From Gymnogyps californianus (Eukaryota; Chordata; Aves; Accipitriformes; Cathartidae), in assembly GCF_018139145.2 (NCBI RefSeq), contig NC_059486.1:4340001-4404000 (forward strand): a stretch of 64,000 nucleotides of DNA, read 5' to 3'. Shown in pieces: positions 46,401 to 59,700 of the stretch; the first letter of the stretch is position 1, and each line of letters starts with the position of its first letter. The position numbers and the translations under genes were made by a program. Below the pieces are notes generated by a model that had not been told where the DNA came from, made no database searches, and saw only the letters and a program-made list of their open reading frames with translations.

Positions 46401-49400
46401 CTTTGCTTGCGTGCGCTGCTTTTGCTTTACCTATTAAACTGTCTTTATCTCAACCGAAGAGTTTTCTCACTTTTACCCTTCTGATTCTCTCCCCCATCCC
46501 ACCGGGGAGGAGTGAGCAAGCGGCTGTGTGGGGCTTAGTTGCTGGCTGGCGTTAAACCATGACAGAGGGAAAAGCACTTTTGCCAAGTCACCAACATTCC
46601 TCTACAAATTTTATGCGTTTTGCTGAAAAACACACATGTAAACAAACAGCTGGACTCACATCTCCTTTGCTTGGCAACTGAAAGGCTCAGAGGTGGGGGT
46701 CAGGTGCTTATGCAGTTGCATAGATGGTGTCAGGGAAGGGTTTTATTAAGAGGGAGCTAAGATTTGGTCTCCCCCTACCTTCCTCAGGGCAATTTGTTCA
46801 TTGGTGGTTGCCAACCTCAGCATCCTCAGGAATGAAGACTCCCTGAGGAATGACACAGTTCTGTGCCACAGAAACCCCCTTTCAAGCCTGTTGGTACTGA
46901 TAATTCCAGGGGAGCTTCTCAGGAAGCTTTTCCACACCCCCACTGCAGAGAGATTCAAACCCTGAAACAGGTGGAGGCAAGGAAGCGCTGGAGAGGAGGA
47001 ACACCACAGAAATGAGATGGCACATGGGGAGCAAGGTGCTACACAAAGCTGCTTTTCTACGACAAAAACCATGGACACGACAGAGCTGGGGAAAACACGG
47101 CCATGGAAGCGAGAGTAGATAGAAGGAGCATCACCTAGAGAGAACACACTGCACACAACCCAGGGGCTGAGGATCCAGAGGATATTTGCACTGTGAGGAC
47201 ACTGAGCCAGGACTAGTCTCTGGAGAATGGTCCTCTGCCCCTGTTCCATTCCACAGTTCCCTACGAGCACTGCAGGACTTTGTAGAGTCCCACCATGCTT
47301 GCTTCTGCCCGGGAAGTCCATGTGGGAGTAGCTGGGGAGCTGCACCACCCAGAGCAGGGAAAGCATTCCCTGCAGCCCCTCCTGCAGGGAAACGGGATTA
47401 GAGTAACCAGGAGTGCCCCCACACCCTCTCCCTCCTCCCAGCACTCCAAATCTCGTCCTTGCAGCAGCTCAGGTTAAGGTCATTTGTAGACCTTTGAGAA
47501 GTCACCCTGCTCTCTGCAGTTTTCCATATCTGGTTTACACCCAGCCTGGGGCGAGGAGCTAAAAACGAGGCAAGCAGCAGGAAATGCCATCTAAGGATTA
47601 CACGTATTCATTTGGTATGACCTGCATTGCCCTTCTCAGAGGCAATACACATGGCTCTGATTGCCTCTCCATCTTTCCAGCCCCAGCTTTGGATGGAGCT
47701 CGTACACATGGAAGAGGAAATAAGGAAGGTTTCCCGTCTAACTGTGCCAGGCTGCAGAGCAGCGACACCACTGGAACAGCCCAAAGCCCCCTTCTCCCCT
47801 TCCAGCTTGTGAGTGTAGGAAATGAGCGGGACTGACCTGTGAGCTCAGGGAGGACGGGGGCACTCGGGAGAGGGGTCCGCTCTACACGGAACTCTAAAAA
47901 CGAAATGCAAGACAGCTTAGGAACTCATCGAACGCCCCGAGGGAGACCCCACAGAGAGACGGCAGCCGGGGTCTGCTGGGGCAGCAGCCTGCAGCCAGAC
48001 TGTGACCAGACCAGTGTCTTCTTTAAACTAGTTTATAACTGGTGCTGAAAGGTGCTGGACTCCTGCCCTGGAGACTGAAAGGATCCATTTATCCTTAGAA
48101 TAAATCTGGCCAAGGCAGAGCAAGTGCAAGCTTCACTGTGCGACCCCAGGACAGCCCTGGAGCACTGCTCTGCGACCCATCCAATCTGACCTCTCGGCTG
48201 CCATGCCAGCAGGTGCTCAGTACAAGCCACACTCATCTGGGCATGGGTTTACAATGAGGCACTTGAAGCCACTACAACTGAGACCCATAAACTGGATTCA
48301 CGGAGAGCTTCCAGACAGCTAGGAGGCAACAGCAACTTTCAGCCACAGTGAGCCTGGGCTCGCCTCAGGCGAAGAGGAAACTTCCCATTCCCAGCCCCTA
48401 ACATCAAGACTTCATATATAAACCGTCACACTGAGGGATGGAGTAAGGAAGGGATGCTCAGAGTTGCCACTTCTCTAGAAAATAGCAAGACAGTCTTTTC
48501 TCCGAGTGTGCTCTGCCTCGTTCCCCTGCCTCGCAGAGAACAGGAGGGAGAAGAGGCCCCAGAAAGCTCTGAGCAGCTGCAGCACAGCAGGTTCCAGCCA
48601 TTGATCGTAGAATCCATGTTCTGAGCACATGGCGGGGCTGGGAGCTCAAAACCACCCAGTTTGCGGGGGATCTGCAGCCCACTGCCCCAGCAGATGCTTT
48701 CTGGAGGCTGTGAGTGGTTCAGGCACTGTTCAGAACACAACTGTAGCATTGCAAGCGCCTGCATTTCAGGTGCCTAGGAGTTCCCTGGCCCATGGAAAGC
48801 CACATTTTAAAATTCTGTGCTACTTTCAGAGCGGTGGCAACTCCGGTAAAGAGAGACAGACACACACAAAGGCAGCGAGACAGGCAGAGCTGCAGGGGCC
48901 CTTCTGTGTCACAGCAGCAGCCCTATGGAGGAGGCTAACATAAAGGGCGTCAGAGCAGCCTTGGGCTTTTCCTGCCACTGGAGTGTGAGGATAATCCTAA
49001 TGAAGGACAGGCTGTTCCCACCTATTCCAGGGCTTCTCCCCTCCCCCTTCCACATCCGTCTCCAATTTAAAGAAAGACCAAACAGGGGAAAGGGGCAGAG
49101 CCTGGGTCACCGATCATGCTAGGATCATGCCAGGGACTCCCGTCACCTGAAGGCAGACCAAAAAACCGAGCAGGGAGCACCACTCACCAGGGAACTGGTA
49201 AGTGTAGCCAGGTGCAATGCCAGTGTAACTTCGACTCGCGTAGGTGGCAGCTTGGAAGCCTGGATAACCTGCGGGAAGAGAAAAGGGCTCTGTTACTGCA
49301 AGCTCGCAGGGTCCATGTCCTCAGCGCCTGGCTGCTCACAAGCAGCGTGACCATTAGTGTTAGAAAGCACGAATAAGGCTAATAGCAGAAACCCCAGGAA

Positions 49401-52400
49401 ATTGCTGGGCAGAGTGCACAACACACGCGAGCCTGCAGAAGAGTTTTAGCAGGCCCGTTTAATTTTTTCCTCACTCCAAACATGTAAGGACATGGAGATT
49501 TCCTTCTCAGAAACTCACAGCTCTGCAGACTAAGGCTTTCTGATGCATCAGCTGGATTTACAAATAGGAGGAGATGAGGGAGGTGGGGGCATTTGAACGG
49601 CTGTATAGCTCTGAGTCACTTTTGCACTAGAAGTGCTGGCAAATGTAGGCAGAGTGCTTCTTCCTGGCGCAGGGTGGGAGGACAATTCCTGCCATTCCCC
49701 GGGAAGCTGACCACCTATACAGAATAAGCCTGTGAGAATGCAGGGCATTGACTCAGAGATGAATATTTGATTTGAGATCTCCCAAGACATGAGTACGTGG
49801 ATTTCCCAGTGACTCAGCTTGAGCCTTGCTGCTTTAAAATTCAGATGGCTTAGAAAAGGCAAAACCCAAAGCCACAGGCTGGAGATTTTTTTTCCTTCAA
49901 TAAGTCAAGAGAAAACATTGGGGAAAAAATGCCCTTTTTGGGGTTTTGTTCAGTGACTAACTGCTACTCAGCAGGCTTAGCAAGGAGAACGAGGCTGAGT
50001 ACACCCTGCCCAGCAACACCAGCAATGATCCTGAGCAAACAGTGTGCTCCTGGGTCAGCTCAAGCCTGGCCAGAACAAATGTGGGGAGGGAGAGAAGCCA
50101 GGAACAGCACCCGCACCGAAAGGATCACGCTTGACTCTCAGATCCAGGCACAAGGGTTTGTAGACCTGGAAGTGGAGGCTACAAAGGACTTTTTTAATCT
50201 TTTATCTGAACAAATTTGCCTTAGAATCATTGATAGACATGAAACCCAGCCTGCTTGTCACCAATTTCTCCTTACAAGACAGTCCCACGATAAGTGTAAA
50301 GTTTTCCTTGCAATACCAGATACTTGCTGTCCCTGAGAGGGAGGGAACAAAGTGAGACAAAGCTTAACTAGAACTTTAAGGGTATTTTTACAGTCTTTAA
50401 ATGGCAGTAAGGACATCTATATGGACCCCTGTTTCAAGTGGAAGCTCGGGGGCTCTTTAATCAACTAATTCATCAGAAAGCCTGTAGAAGTATGGGAGGA
50501 AGATGCCTGGACACAGATTACCCCACACTCAGTTCAGCTATGTAGTTACATCCTATTCCACGAGAGGCATTAAAGAATTAGAGTCTATCTGCTATAGCAT
50601 CGCGGGGCTGTTAACAGAGTTGCAGAGGGCCAGAGCTGCCCAGCACATGGCTGCGCCTGGCCAGCTCTGGCTGTCGCAGGGCAGCAGTGACAAGTTTGCA
50701 GTTTTTCCAGGTGCCACCAGAGGGCAAGTTGTGATCGCAAACAGGTCCCGGTGCCCCCCAAGCGTCCCCGGCCTTGCACCAGGGAGAGCTGCCCTTGGCC
50801 GCCCTGCCTGCTCTCAGAATAAAACCTCTAAGCTGCTGCCTGGCACGACTGGGAGCTGGGGAGGAGATCTGTCCTTGGGCTTACCCAGCATGCCGATCCC
50901 GAGCATGAAGGCATCCATCCCGTAAGGCATGACTCGGGACCGCCCTCGTGCCGAGCCCGTTGGGGACATCACCTCCTTCGGCTGGGCTTTTTTACACTCC
51001 ACCTGCCACAAGAAAGTAAGGATCAGGCTCAGCCACCACGGGCACAGGGTGCTGCCACAGAGCACAGGCAGTGGCTGGGCTGCAGGCCAGGCAGGGCTGC
51101 CTGCTGTGACAGCACTCCCCAGCCCCGGCCACCACCGGCAGGCCATTCCGCTGTCCTTCCCTAGCGTCCCTGCCTCTGGCCTGCATGCTGCCAGCCTTCC
51201 CTCTTGCTCTGCAGCCACCACAGGCAATGGGGAGCTCAAACACTGCTTTTCTCCTCCTGGAGCTGCCTTCGATGCTCTGCCTGGCCCTGCACCAGGGCCT
51301 CAAAGCCTAATTTTCCTCATTTGTGAATAAAGGTAAAACCTGCCCCCTCACAGGCCACCAAGAGGTTTCATGTAACTTCAAAATGTCCAAGTACTGCACA
51401 ATTCCTCGTTACAGTTAGCTCTTCTCCTTGAAAACTCAGTATTGTGCTGGTTTACCTCCACACTGCGAGTTTCTTTCCCAGACTGGCTGCTATGATTTTG
51501 GGGAAAAGACTCAATCCAATTCCCCACTGCAGAGAAAGTGCGTTGGGACCTAAGTGCTTCACACCCTGCCCCTGTGCCACTGCCCCGCTCTATCCCTCTA
51601 TCCGTTCTTCCCCGAGTTCTGCCCCAGACACTCACCATTTTGTTGTTGATCTCATGGAAATGGATTTCACACACTTTTTCCACAATGTCCTCGCTTTCAA
51701 ATGTGACAAACCCAAATCCTGAAGAAAAGGCAAAACTCCTTGATCAGGTCAGAGCTCTGTGCAGTTTGCACCCACTACCCACATCCTTTTAGTGGCAGGA
51801 CAAGAGAAGGACGGTACAATCAGCCCTTTCTAAAACGGCTGTCACTCATCTTCCCTCTCCAGCAAATCCTGCTTTTATGCACAAGAACAGGATCGTCCCC
51901 TTACAGATTCCCCTTTCCTCCTCATCCTGTACTTCCCATCCTCTCTGAACCCAACTGCTCTCAAAACCAAGTTGTTGTTTTTTTTAAACTTTGCTATTTG
52001 CAAGGCAAAACACATGGCTGATAATGCTGGGGAGGATCCCGGCAGACATTCACACAAAGAGTTGGTGGAGAAATGAACAGCTGCTTGCCAGGACATCACC
52101 ATCCTCGCTAAACGCACCCCACCAGCAGTAACACCCTGCACGTTTCCTCGGCTGTCACTGGTCATAAAGCCTTGTATAAGCAGGCAAATATCAGCAATGC
52201 AGTTGTACAGAGCAAGACAGATATACGCAAGCAAAGCAATTTGCAAAGTTTCACCAAAGTAAGGTTAGCATCTGGGGTAAGACAGGACAGCGTGTTCCTG
52301 GCCCCTGGCCCACGCTCACACCTCCTTTCTCTCACCAACCCCTTTGCTGACAGTTTTGGCAAAGACCAGCTCGGGTGGGCAGACTAAACTCCTCTCAGCT

Positions 52401-53783
52401 GACTGCACTCGCTTCCGGAAAACTGAGGCAGGTGGGAGGATGTCTTTAAGCTTGCCTTACAAGCAAGCTGGGATTAAGCAGAGCTTTCTGCTTTCCAGAA
52501 CTAGCCAATTCCATGGTGCTTTAAAATAACTTTTAAAAACAGACGGGGATCTGCTGCCCAGAACTCCACTTTTTCCTCCATACTGCCAGAAAAGTTTCTC
52601 TCCATAAACTCCTCTGTCTGTCTGTGCCCAGGTAGTTACACACCATTCACCTCGACACCCACAAGCAGAGGGGCTCGGGAGTTCAAGAACAAAACCCTGA
52701 TGCCAAAACCGATCCTGAGCCCCATCAGACCCCCACCAGGCCTGCTGCGCCCTGGGCAGAGCCCCATGCTGCCAACACAGCAGTTGGCAGCTCTCGCTGC
52801 TCCTTCCGAAATGCCCAACTCCTCTTTAATTGGACTAGTGACTGGGAGGCACCCATGGAGAAACAGGGGTTAACACTTCTTCCCTTTTAAGATGAAGCTG
52901 GAACAACATCCGAGGCCAGGCAATCAGAGTAGATTTAATGGCTTTAGAAAAAAGCAAAAACCTGAAGGGCACACAGTGCAGTGAGAGCAGAAGGGAGCGT
53001 TCCCTCACTGGTCCGGGGGCAGAGGTACTTGGAAGTGCTTCAAACAACACACAGACATGAGAGTGGCCCAGCACAGGGCTGTTACTGGCCCTGATTTGGA
53101 AGGTGTCAAAGCTAAGTTTGCAGGTTAAGTTGTTGCCAATAAATCTCCGAGCTGGTGCAATGCTAGTGTCGAGCCCTGCCATGCCACCGGGTAGTCAGTC
53201 TGAAGACTCACCAGGAAAGCGGGAGGCAGGGACGCCCATGGGTGGGCTGGGTCCGGAGAGGGCAAATATTACAGCCTTGCTCCCATCCTGTAACCAGACT
53301 CCACCAGCAAGACTCGCGTAAGAAAAGGTGACCTGGGAGCACAAGCAGGCTCCGGGCCGAGGAAGGGGCGAGAAGCAGGCACTCGTCAGGCTCTCGTGTC
53401 AGCTTTCCCAGAGCTCAGATTACTCGGGACAAGGTAAGACACACACTGTGGGACGGAGCCACGGAGGTAAGCAGGCAGGGGAGGGGGCCGTCTCCTCTCA
53501 CATATCTGCAACTCGGCGAGTTTACAGCACAGGAAACGCACTGGACAAAAGCTCTCTGTGCGGCAAGGGACGCTGGTAAAGGATGCGGATGCAAAAGGAT
53601 GGGGCGACTGGAGGCAAGATAAAGAGCAGCTGCGACCCGCATCCCCTGCTGCTGGGATACTAACCCCTCCCTAGGCAAGGCAGGAGGCAAACCCTCCACA
53701 GTTCCCTCTCCTAAGGCCAGAAGACCGCTCTCACCTCGGTGTCGGTTGGTTGTCTTGTCGAACATCAGCATCGCATCGTCCAC
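43404..53783 (-). CDS. MSI1: MSI1, Musashi RNA-binding protein 1 (3' eight coding exons)
   Basis: Musashi-1 is a neural stem-cell translational regulator that binds UAG-containing sites in mRNA 3' UTRs such as NUMB. Eight coding exons on the minus strand are present: 53735-53783, 51636-51718, 50885-51002, 49188-49268, 47837-47893, 44223-44291, 43941-44095 and 43404-43445 (exon to 43380). All have GT-AG borders and matching phases and give the last 217 residues. They cover the second half of RRM2 ([10 protein letters not shown], then RNP1 GFGFVTFE), the linker [20 protein letters not shown], the Ala-rich stretch [14 protein letters not shown], and the C-terminal [20 protein letters not shown] through TNGYH. 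MSI1 rather than MSI2 is indicated by this C-terminus and by synteny. RRM1 and the start of RRM2 are not in the window as far as I can see. Confidence 0.97.
43941..44095 (-). CDS. MSI1: MSI1 coding exon, C-terminal region
   Basis: The acceptor gcctcctgtag precedes it. It encodes [20 protein letters not shown], then [10 protein letters not shown] and STGFGHSLG, and the donor GGG|gtgagt is in phase 0. The mammalian insert GSHPWTMAPPP before GSTPSR is not encoded here. Confidence 0.95.
44223..44291 (-). CDS. MSI1: MSI1 coding exon, poly-Ala stretch
   Basis: The acceptor ttcttttccag precedes it. It encodes AIPLTAYGP followed by M, eight Ala, and VVRGT, with donor ACAG|gtaact. The Ala codons are mixed GCG, GCA, GCT and GCC, so not a pure repeat. 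Confidence 0.95.
45978..46564 (+). mobile_element. Solo LTR of an avian ERV (ERVL-type)
   Basis: A 587-bp element starts TGTGCTGGTTTGGGCTGGGG and ends ...AAACCATGACA. It is flanked by the perfect 5-bp duplication GAGGG at 45973-45977 and 46565-46569. It has a TATA box (TATAAA, 46254-46259) and a poly(A) signal (ATTAAA, 46433-46438) in the order expected of U3-R-U5, so it is plus-oriented, antisense to MSI1. No internal retroviral sequence adjoins it, so it is a solo LTR left by recombination. The sequence matches my recollection of an abundant ERVL-like LTR of Neoaves; the family name is not certain. Confidence 0.9.
47837..47893 (-). CDS. MSI1: MSI1 coding exon [19 protein letters not shown]
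   Basis: This is a 57-nt in-frame cassette (acceptor cgtttttag, donor CACAG|gtcagt) encoding the segment between the YTYQFP and AIPLTAYG parts. It starts and ends in phase 1, so it can be skipped without frame change. Confidence 0.93.
49188..49268 (-). CDS. MSI1: MSI1 coding exon YPGFQ...YTYQFP
   Basis: The acceptor cttcccgcag precedes it and the donor CCCTG|gtgagt follows. It encodes [16 protein letters not shown], then APGYTYQFP. Confidence 0.95.
50885..51002 (-). CDS. MSI1: MSI1 coding exon after RRM2
   Basis: The acceptor cttgtggcag precedes it and the donor CTGG|gtaagc follows. It encodes [20 protein letters not shown], then [19 protein letters not shown], the most conserved stretch after RRM2. 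Confidence 0.96.
51636..51718 (-). CDS. MSI1: MSI1 coding exon with RRM2 RNP1
   Basis: The acceptor ttttcttcag precedes it and the donor AAAATG|gtgagt follows. It encodes [20 protein letters not shown] and HEINNKM, the RNP1 motif and last helix/strand of RRM2. Confidence 0.96.
53735..53783 (-). CDS. MSI1: MSI1 coding exon, middle of RRM2
   Basis: The acceptor cttctctttgcag precedes it and the donor CCGAG|gtgaga follows. It encodes [16 protein letters not shown]. Entry is in phase 0, so the preceding exon should end after the segment with RNP2 of RRM2. That exon was not found. Confidence 0.95.
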
Positions 53784-56700
53784 CTGCAAAGAGAAGGGCT
53801 CCGATCAGATTACTGCTGTTGCCACGAGCATCCTCCAACACATTTGCTCAGAGCTTCCCAGGCCTCCCCAAACCTGAGGGGATTGAGATGAGACCTCCTA
53901 TCCCCAAGAAGGAAACAGGGTGTACACACACACGCCAGCTACCACACCAGGCGCTTCCCCAAGCCACAACCAGCACGGTCCCCCCACCAGCCCAGGGCAG
54001 GTGCTGCTGAGCCGAGCCCCCTCGGCCCGGCCCCTGGCAGCAAGCGACCCCAATTGTTTGCCTGCGGCTCCAGCCGGGGGGCAAGGAGCAGGGAAGGCAT
54101 TGTTCCCAAATCCCGGCCTCAAAGGAGAGGAGAATTAAAGGGGGGAGAGAAGCAAAGCTGGAGAGGGGAGAGGAATAAGGGGCCTCCCAGCGACAGGGGA
54201 AGCGGAGGCCTCAGACAACAGAGCCTGCCTGGGAAAGCTGGGAAGCGCCCCTGCCCCCACCCCAGAGGAGCCTTTCCTCTAAGTGAGGTTTCCCACTGCT
54301 GGAGGCTGTAATTAGAGCAAATTTACTGCAAGGCCTGAGCAGGGCTGCCTTCCCGGGGGGAGGGGCGGCCGGATCCCATCCCCCAGCCGGCGTGGGGCTG
54401 CTCTCCTCCCCGGCGAGCACATCACCGCCTGGTGCCACTTTTCCCCCCATCTTCCTGCTGGGTGTTGCCTTGCAGAGACGCATCTGCACCGCTCCGCAGG
54501 TCAGGCCGAGCAGGGTTAAAAAATACACTTCAATCCCCTCCGTGTAAGCCCCAGTGTAAACCTGTCCCACTGACCCACCCCTCCTTCTCTAATACTGCTG
54601 CCTTAATCCGATTATGAAACTGGACGTGCAAGTGCTCAGGGGAGGCGGCAGCAGTCTCCGGCCAGCAGCTGCCCTGGCCGCCCTCCTCCTCCTCCTCCTC
54701 CTCCCTGTGAGACAGCCGTTCCCCGAGCAGCGAGCCCCATGCGTCCCCAACTCCACAGAAGGATTACTCCCTTGCCTTGTCCTCGGGAAGCATCTGCATT
54801 GCTGCCTTCTCAGGAACAGCCCACCGGCAAGGGCAGAGCACTGCTCATACTGTGGCGCAGGCAGCCACTGGCTTCGCTCATGGAGAACCCACAGCCCAAG
54901 CCAGGGAAGGGAGAGGGTTCCTAGCCTCAGCCCCCCCAGGACAAAATGGGACACCCAGCTCCACCTCAGTGCCACGAGGATGGAAGGAGCCCTTGCTAAC
55001 ATTTCCAGTGCCATCATGAGCAGACAGAGACCATCTTTGATACCGTTGGGCTTGTCCAACACGTCCACCCTGCCAGAGCCAGGTGACAACAGACAACCTG
55101 GCTCCTGCTCATCTTGCGCGCTTCCCGTCCCGGCTCAGCCTCCCTCGGCCAAGTCAACAAACACCTGAGAAATGTGCCAGGCATCCAGTCGGAGCCACAG
55201 GGGATGTAACACTTCACACAGACCCAAAGCAACTCCTCAGCAGCTTCCCAAGACACCGCCAGGGAGCTGGGGGCTGACAGCAGCTCATCACGCTGCCATT
55301 CCCCATCGCCACTCGCTCCTGCCCCTGCACCACTTCCCTTCACGGTGCCAGCACAACTGTGACGTGCTGGGAGGAAACCTTACATGGCTTAAAAACATTT
55401 CAAGAGGTTTTACTGTCTGGTTTTGTTCATTTTTTAAGCTAGATCCATTCCTCCATCCAATTCACAAAAAGTCTGGGCGCAGAGCTGTCCTCCTCCCCAG
55501 TAAACACTGGGAGAAAGCTGTGTCAATGGCACTCTACGGTGGTACCAGTCCTGAAGACTTCAACTCAGGTAGCTGGAGCCCACAAACGCATCACGATGAG
55601 ATGAGCACGGGAAAGAAAAACCCAGCAGGGACGAGCACAGCCCAGCTGCTGACTTACTCTGTCCAACCAGCCCCAGCAACAACCTCTTCTTCGCAGAGCC
55701 TGGAAAGCGGGAGCAGCTGCAAGTGGCAGAGCCCAGCGCACATCCACACACAAAACCACCTCACAGCAATGTCCCGGGCAACAGCCAGGTACTCCCACGG
55801 TGCTCGAGCACTCAGAGCTGGGAGACGTGCAACCGCTTCATCCCAAACCACACTCCATACACCAAAAGAAGAGCTGCAGCCCTCCTCCATCTGAGCTTTT
55901 TTCTAAGTTTCTGCTGGTGCTTTGAGATCACGTCTCTACCCAACACCTCAAAACGTACTTATTTTGCAAAAACATATTTACAATAACACACGTACTCTAT
56001 TTGAAAGCTGCCACAAACTAAATCTAAAATAGATAGATATTTAAGTGTATATACACATAATATGTGAAATAGTCTTACCCCGCTCAACTCTAGGGCCTCA
56101 ACTCTGTGTATGGCTACAACTGGTGGTTTTTATTGCCAACAAAACCTATACATGAGCATCTTCTCGTCTCCTTCCAAGGCAACAGGTGAGATGAGTTGGG
56201 TGGTCTCAGACAGCACACAGCCAGTGCCATGAGATAAAGCAGGGTCCTGCAACCCTGGGAGGGGGTTGTCCCTACAAAGGCCAGCAGGACAGGCTGCAGA
56301 CTGTAGCACACTGCGGAGCTGGGAGAAAGGCCTTGCCTGTGTCCACAGGGAGCAGCCATTTCCAGCAGCCTGCCCAGGGGGTCCGGCCTCATGCCGGCTG
56401 CGCCCCAGATCCCCCCTCGCTCTTGCCATCAACCCTGCAGCTAGGCAAGGGGATGGGGACTGGTTGCCTCAGCTCACAGGCCTCCCTGAGGCCCAGCACT
56501 ACCCAAACACCCGGGCAGACCCTCGCACGACACGCTGACCGCTGAGGGGATGGAGGTACCATGGCCGGCTCCCACCAAAGGCCAGGCCGGGGGCAAGCCA
56601 AGCCTGCACCGACTCCGCAGCCACAACTAGGCATGAGTGGCAGCCCCCGGCGGGCAGCTATCGTGGCTGCGAACCGACTCCCCCCCCCCCGCGCCGCCAC

Positions 56701-59700
56701 CGCCGCGCCGGGCCCTTCCCGGCTGGGCCGCGCCGGGCCCCAACAAAGGCGGCCGCCGGCGGGGCCGTCGCCACGGCAACGCGGCCGCCAATAGCAGCTG
56801 CCGCCCGGATTAGCGCCGCGCACAAAGCCGCCCCGCTGCGCCGGCCCCGCGCCCGCCCCACCAGCGGCGGCGCCCTCACACGGATCGCGGCCCGTGATGG
56901 CCCCCGGCGGGTGCCCTCCCGCAGGCCATCCCAGGCAAACCACCGTCACACACAAGGGGTTCACACCGCTAGGAGCGAGGTCCCACAGCGAGACCCCTCC
57001 TGCACCGGCTCTGCCCCCCTCCCGGGCCTGCTTCTGGGGGGACTGAGGTGCCGCCATCTTGCCTCACCCCCCCTGAGGGAGCCAGCGTGCCTGGGCTGAG
57101 GCGGGTTGTGAGGGAGCCAGGGGTGTGGTGCTGCGAAGGATGGGGGAACAGGGATATTTTGGGATTTCCATAAGGGCAGGAAGGGGGTCTGAGCCCCTCC
57201 AGCGGGACAGGAATGGAGGTGCCATCTCCAGCCCGTCCCCGATGGCTGGCAGAGACAAAACAGGTCCACTACCTGAGAACTGGATGTAGAAGTGTGTGGA
57301 AAATGGCACTTAAGAGTTTCAGAAACACCCCTAAGTTCATTTTTAATAGGGTGTGGAAATAATCTATGATCATAACTTTACTTTAACAAAGGCTTTTTTG
57401 CTGGGTGAATTGTCTTTCTCTCCATTCTCCCCCCCCTTAAATAAATATTTGTTTCAATTCTTTAAACATAGTCAAAGAAGCAGATCACTTTACTAGAAAA
57501 CTGTTTAGCTTAGTGGTCAAGGCTCTCTCTCAGGGAACAATTTAACTTGCTGGTCCAAGCTTCAGTTATCCAACATTTGAGGTTAGAAGTTCAAGGTTTG
57601 TTAATGTTGAGGGATGATGTCTCTCCTCATGTTTAGCCACGAGGGTCAAAAACATCAGGGAAAAAAGATGGAGTCCCAAGAGCAGTGACTCTTGCTCTCT
57701 AGGTCTATCCTTCCCAAGGAACCCTACCACAGGAGACAACTTCTTTGGCAGGTATTTGGCTGTTCAGGGGTATGTACCACACCCCTGAGCCTTAAACCCA
57801 AGCTGTCCAACATCACCTCCTCTCAATTCTGTCTCCAGTGGCTCTCTCTAACTTTAGAAAACCAAATGGCAGTGGAAGAAAGATAAAGGCTTTGGCTCAG
57901 TGGAGGTAACACATTCAGAAAGTGAAAAAAGGTTTGTCCCTGGGGAGGAGGCTCTTCTAATCCTCCATGGATTTGCCACTGCTGAGACCTCCTGCAGAGG
58001 AGGGCAGCAGGCAGCATCTTCCCGAGAGGAGGAGACAGGCCGTTCTCAAACCAGCACCTGGTTTTGATGAGAGCAATGTGGTGGTGACAGGAAGGAAAAG
58101 TGCCAGTCACAGGTTTCAGAGAGAGACTCCACCAAAGCAGCCCTCAGCCTAGCCAAAATATTCAGGTGCACAGATACGAGGCATTTCATACCAAAATGGA
58201 ACGCAGTACTATCCACCTGGCCTTGGGCAAAAGGCCTGATTGTTTTCAATGGCTTAGTCCCACTCTAATATCTTTCAGTCTTCCTGGGACAGTCATAGGT
58301 GTCTGCAAAAGGGGAAGCCAATGACAGCCTCATGCAGATTTAAAAAAACCAATAATAAAATTTCCAACACAAGTTTGATGAGAAATGTTGGATGCACTTC
58401 CACATGGGCAGATCTTGAAGAAAGTTGTAAATATTCAAGCAAAGGCTTTGCAGAGTTGGGCATCTTCCACCTGAACAGCAACTAAAGATGGCTGGGCTGG
58501 TCCTAGAAGGAACCATGGCAACATCTTTGTAGAAAAATCAGGCAGAAGAATAATAACTGCTGAGACAGCTTCAACGTGGGAAATATAAACCAAGTGATCT
58601 AGATGGCCACTCAGCCATCCTGTCAAGAGAGGGCATCAGCAACGCTGCTAGGTTCTCCCAGCTGCTCAAACAGGACAGGCCGATTCCGGGGAGAAGGACA
58701 CACCAACCCAGAGCCCGGCTCCAAGGAGCAGGCATGCTGCGCCCGCACGGCGCCAGGAGGACCCTTCTTACCCCGCTCTGCAGAGCCGTTCTCAGAACTC
58801 TGGGAATGAGACTTGGCCAAGGGACAGAGCCCGCTCCATGCCACAGGTGAGCGGGACAGCCTGTCCAGGTGTTCCTGCCCGCTCTTGCACTACACCGCGG
58901 GCACCTGGCAAATATCAAATGAACCACTGAAGACCTGAATGACCATTACTGCTACAGCATTTTTGGCTATCTGCCTACCAGATGCGGAGCACAGAGAACC
59001 CTTTGTTCCAGAGGCATTGTTACCACAAGCCAAACTGCCTACTGCCGCATGAGAGGTGATCAGATTCCCCTTCTCCTCCCCTCCCCATCTGTTCATTGCA
59101 ACCATGTTACGCGTGAGAATTTGCATAAATTGCCCTCTGATCTGTGGAAGAAAATCCAAAATCCAGTTTGGAAATCCACAGCAGGTTGACAAGTAGCTTT
59201 GATCCCTGAAATTTCCAGAGAGCAGCAGATTAAGGATTAATTAATTAACATTATCCCGATCCAAAGTGAGGGAAATCACACTCACTGTAAGCACAGGAAC
59301 AAGTCTTCCTTTAAAGAAATTCCCCATCAATATCTAAAGATTCTCCAATTAGTCAGCAGGGAAAACTCATTTCATATACCCAAGTCAACCACACCATTCT
59401 TCTGGCAGGTGTACATGAATATGCATTTGTGACAGACATGCAAACCCTCATCAAATCGAGTGCCTCAGATACGGTGGTTTTCTCTCGGTCGGGACAGTAC
59501 TAGAGCTATTGCCTGAGTGAGATCTCAGAACCTGCCTCAGGCAAACGGTCCAGAATTTGGACTGAGTATTAGATGGCAGCCTAAAGGTCAGAATCGTCCT
59601 CAGACCTCAGCAGATCTTTTTTCTTGTTTGCTTCCAGGATATTTTTAGAGAGCAGATCTCTCTCTGGGCACAATCTGCCTCACAGAGAGGCTGAGCTTTC

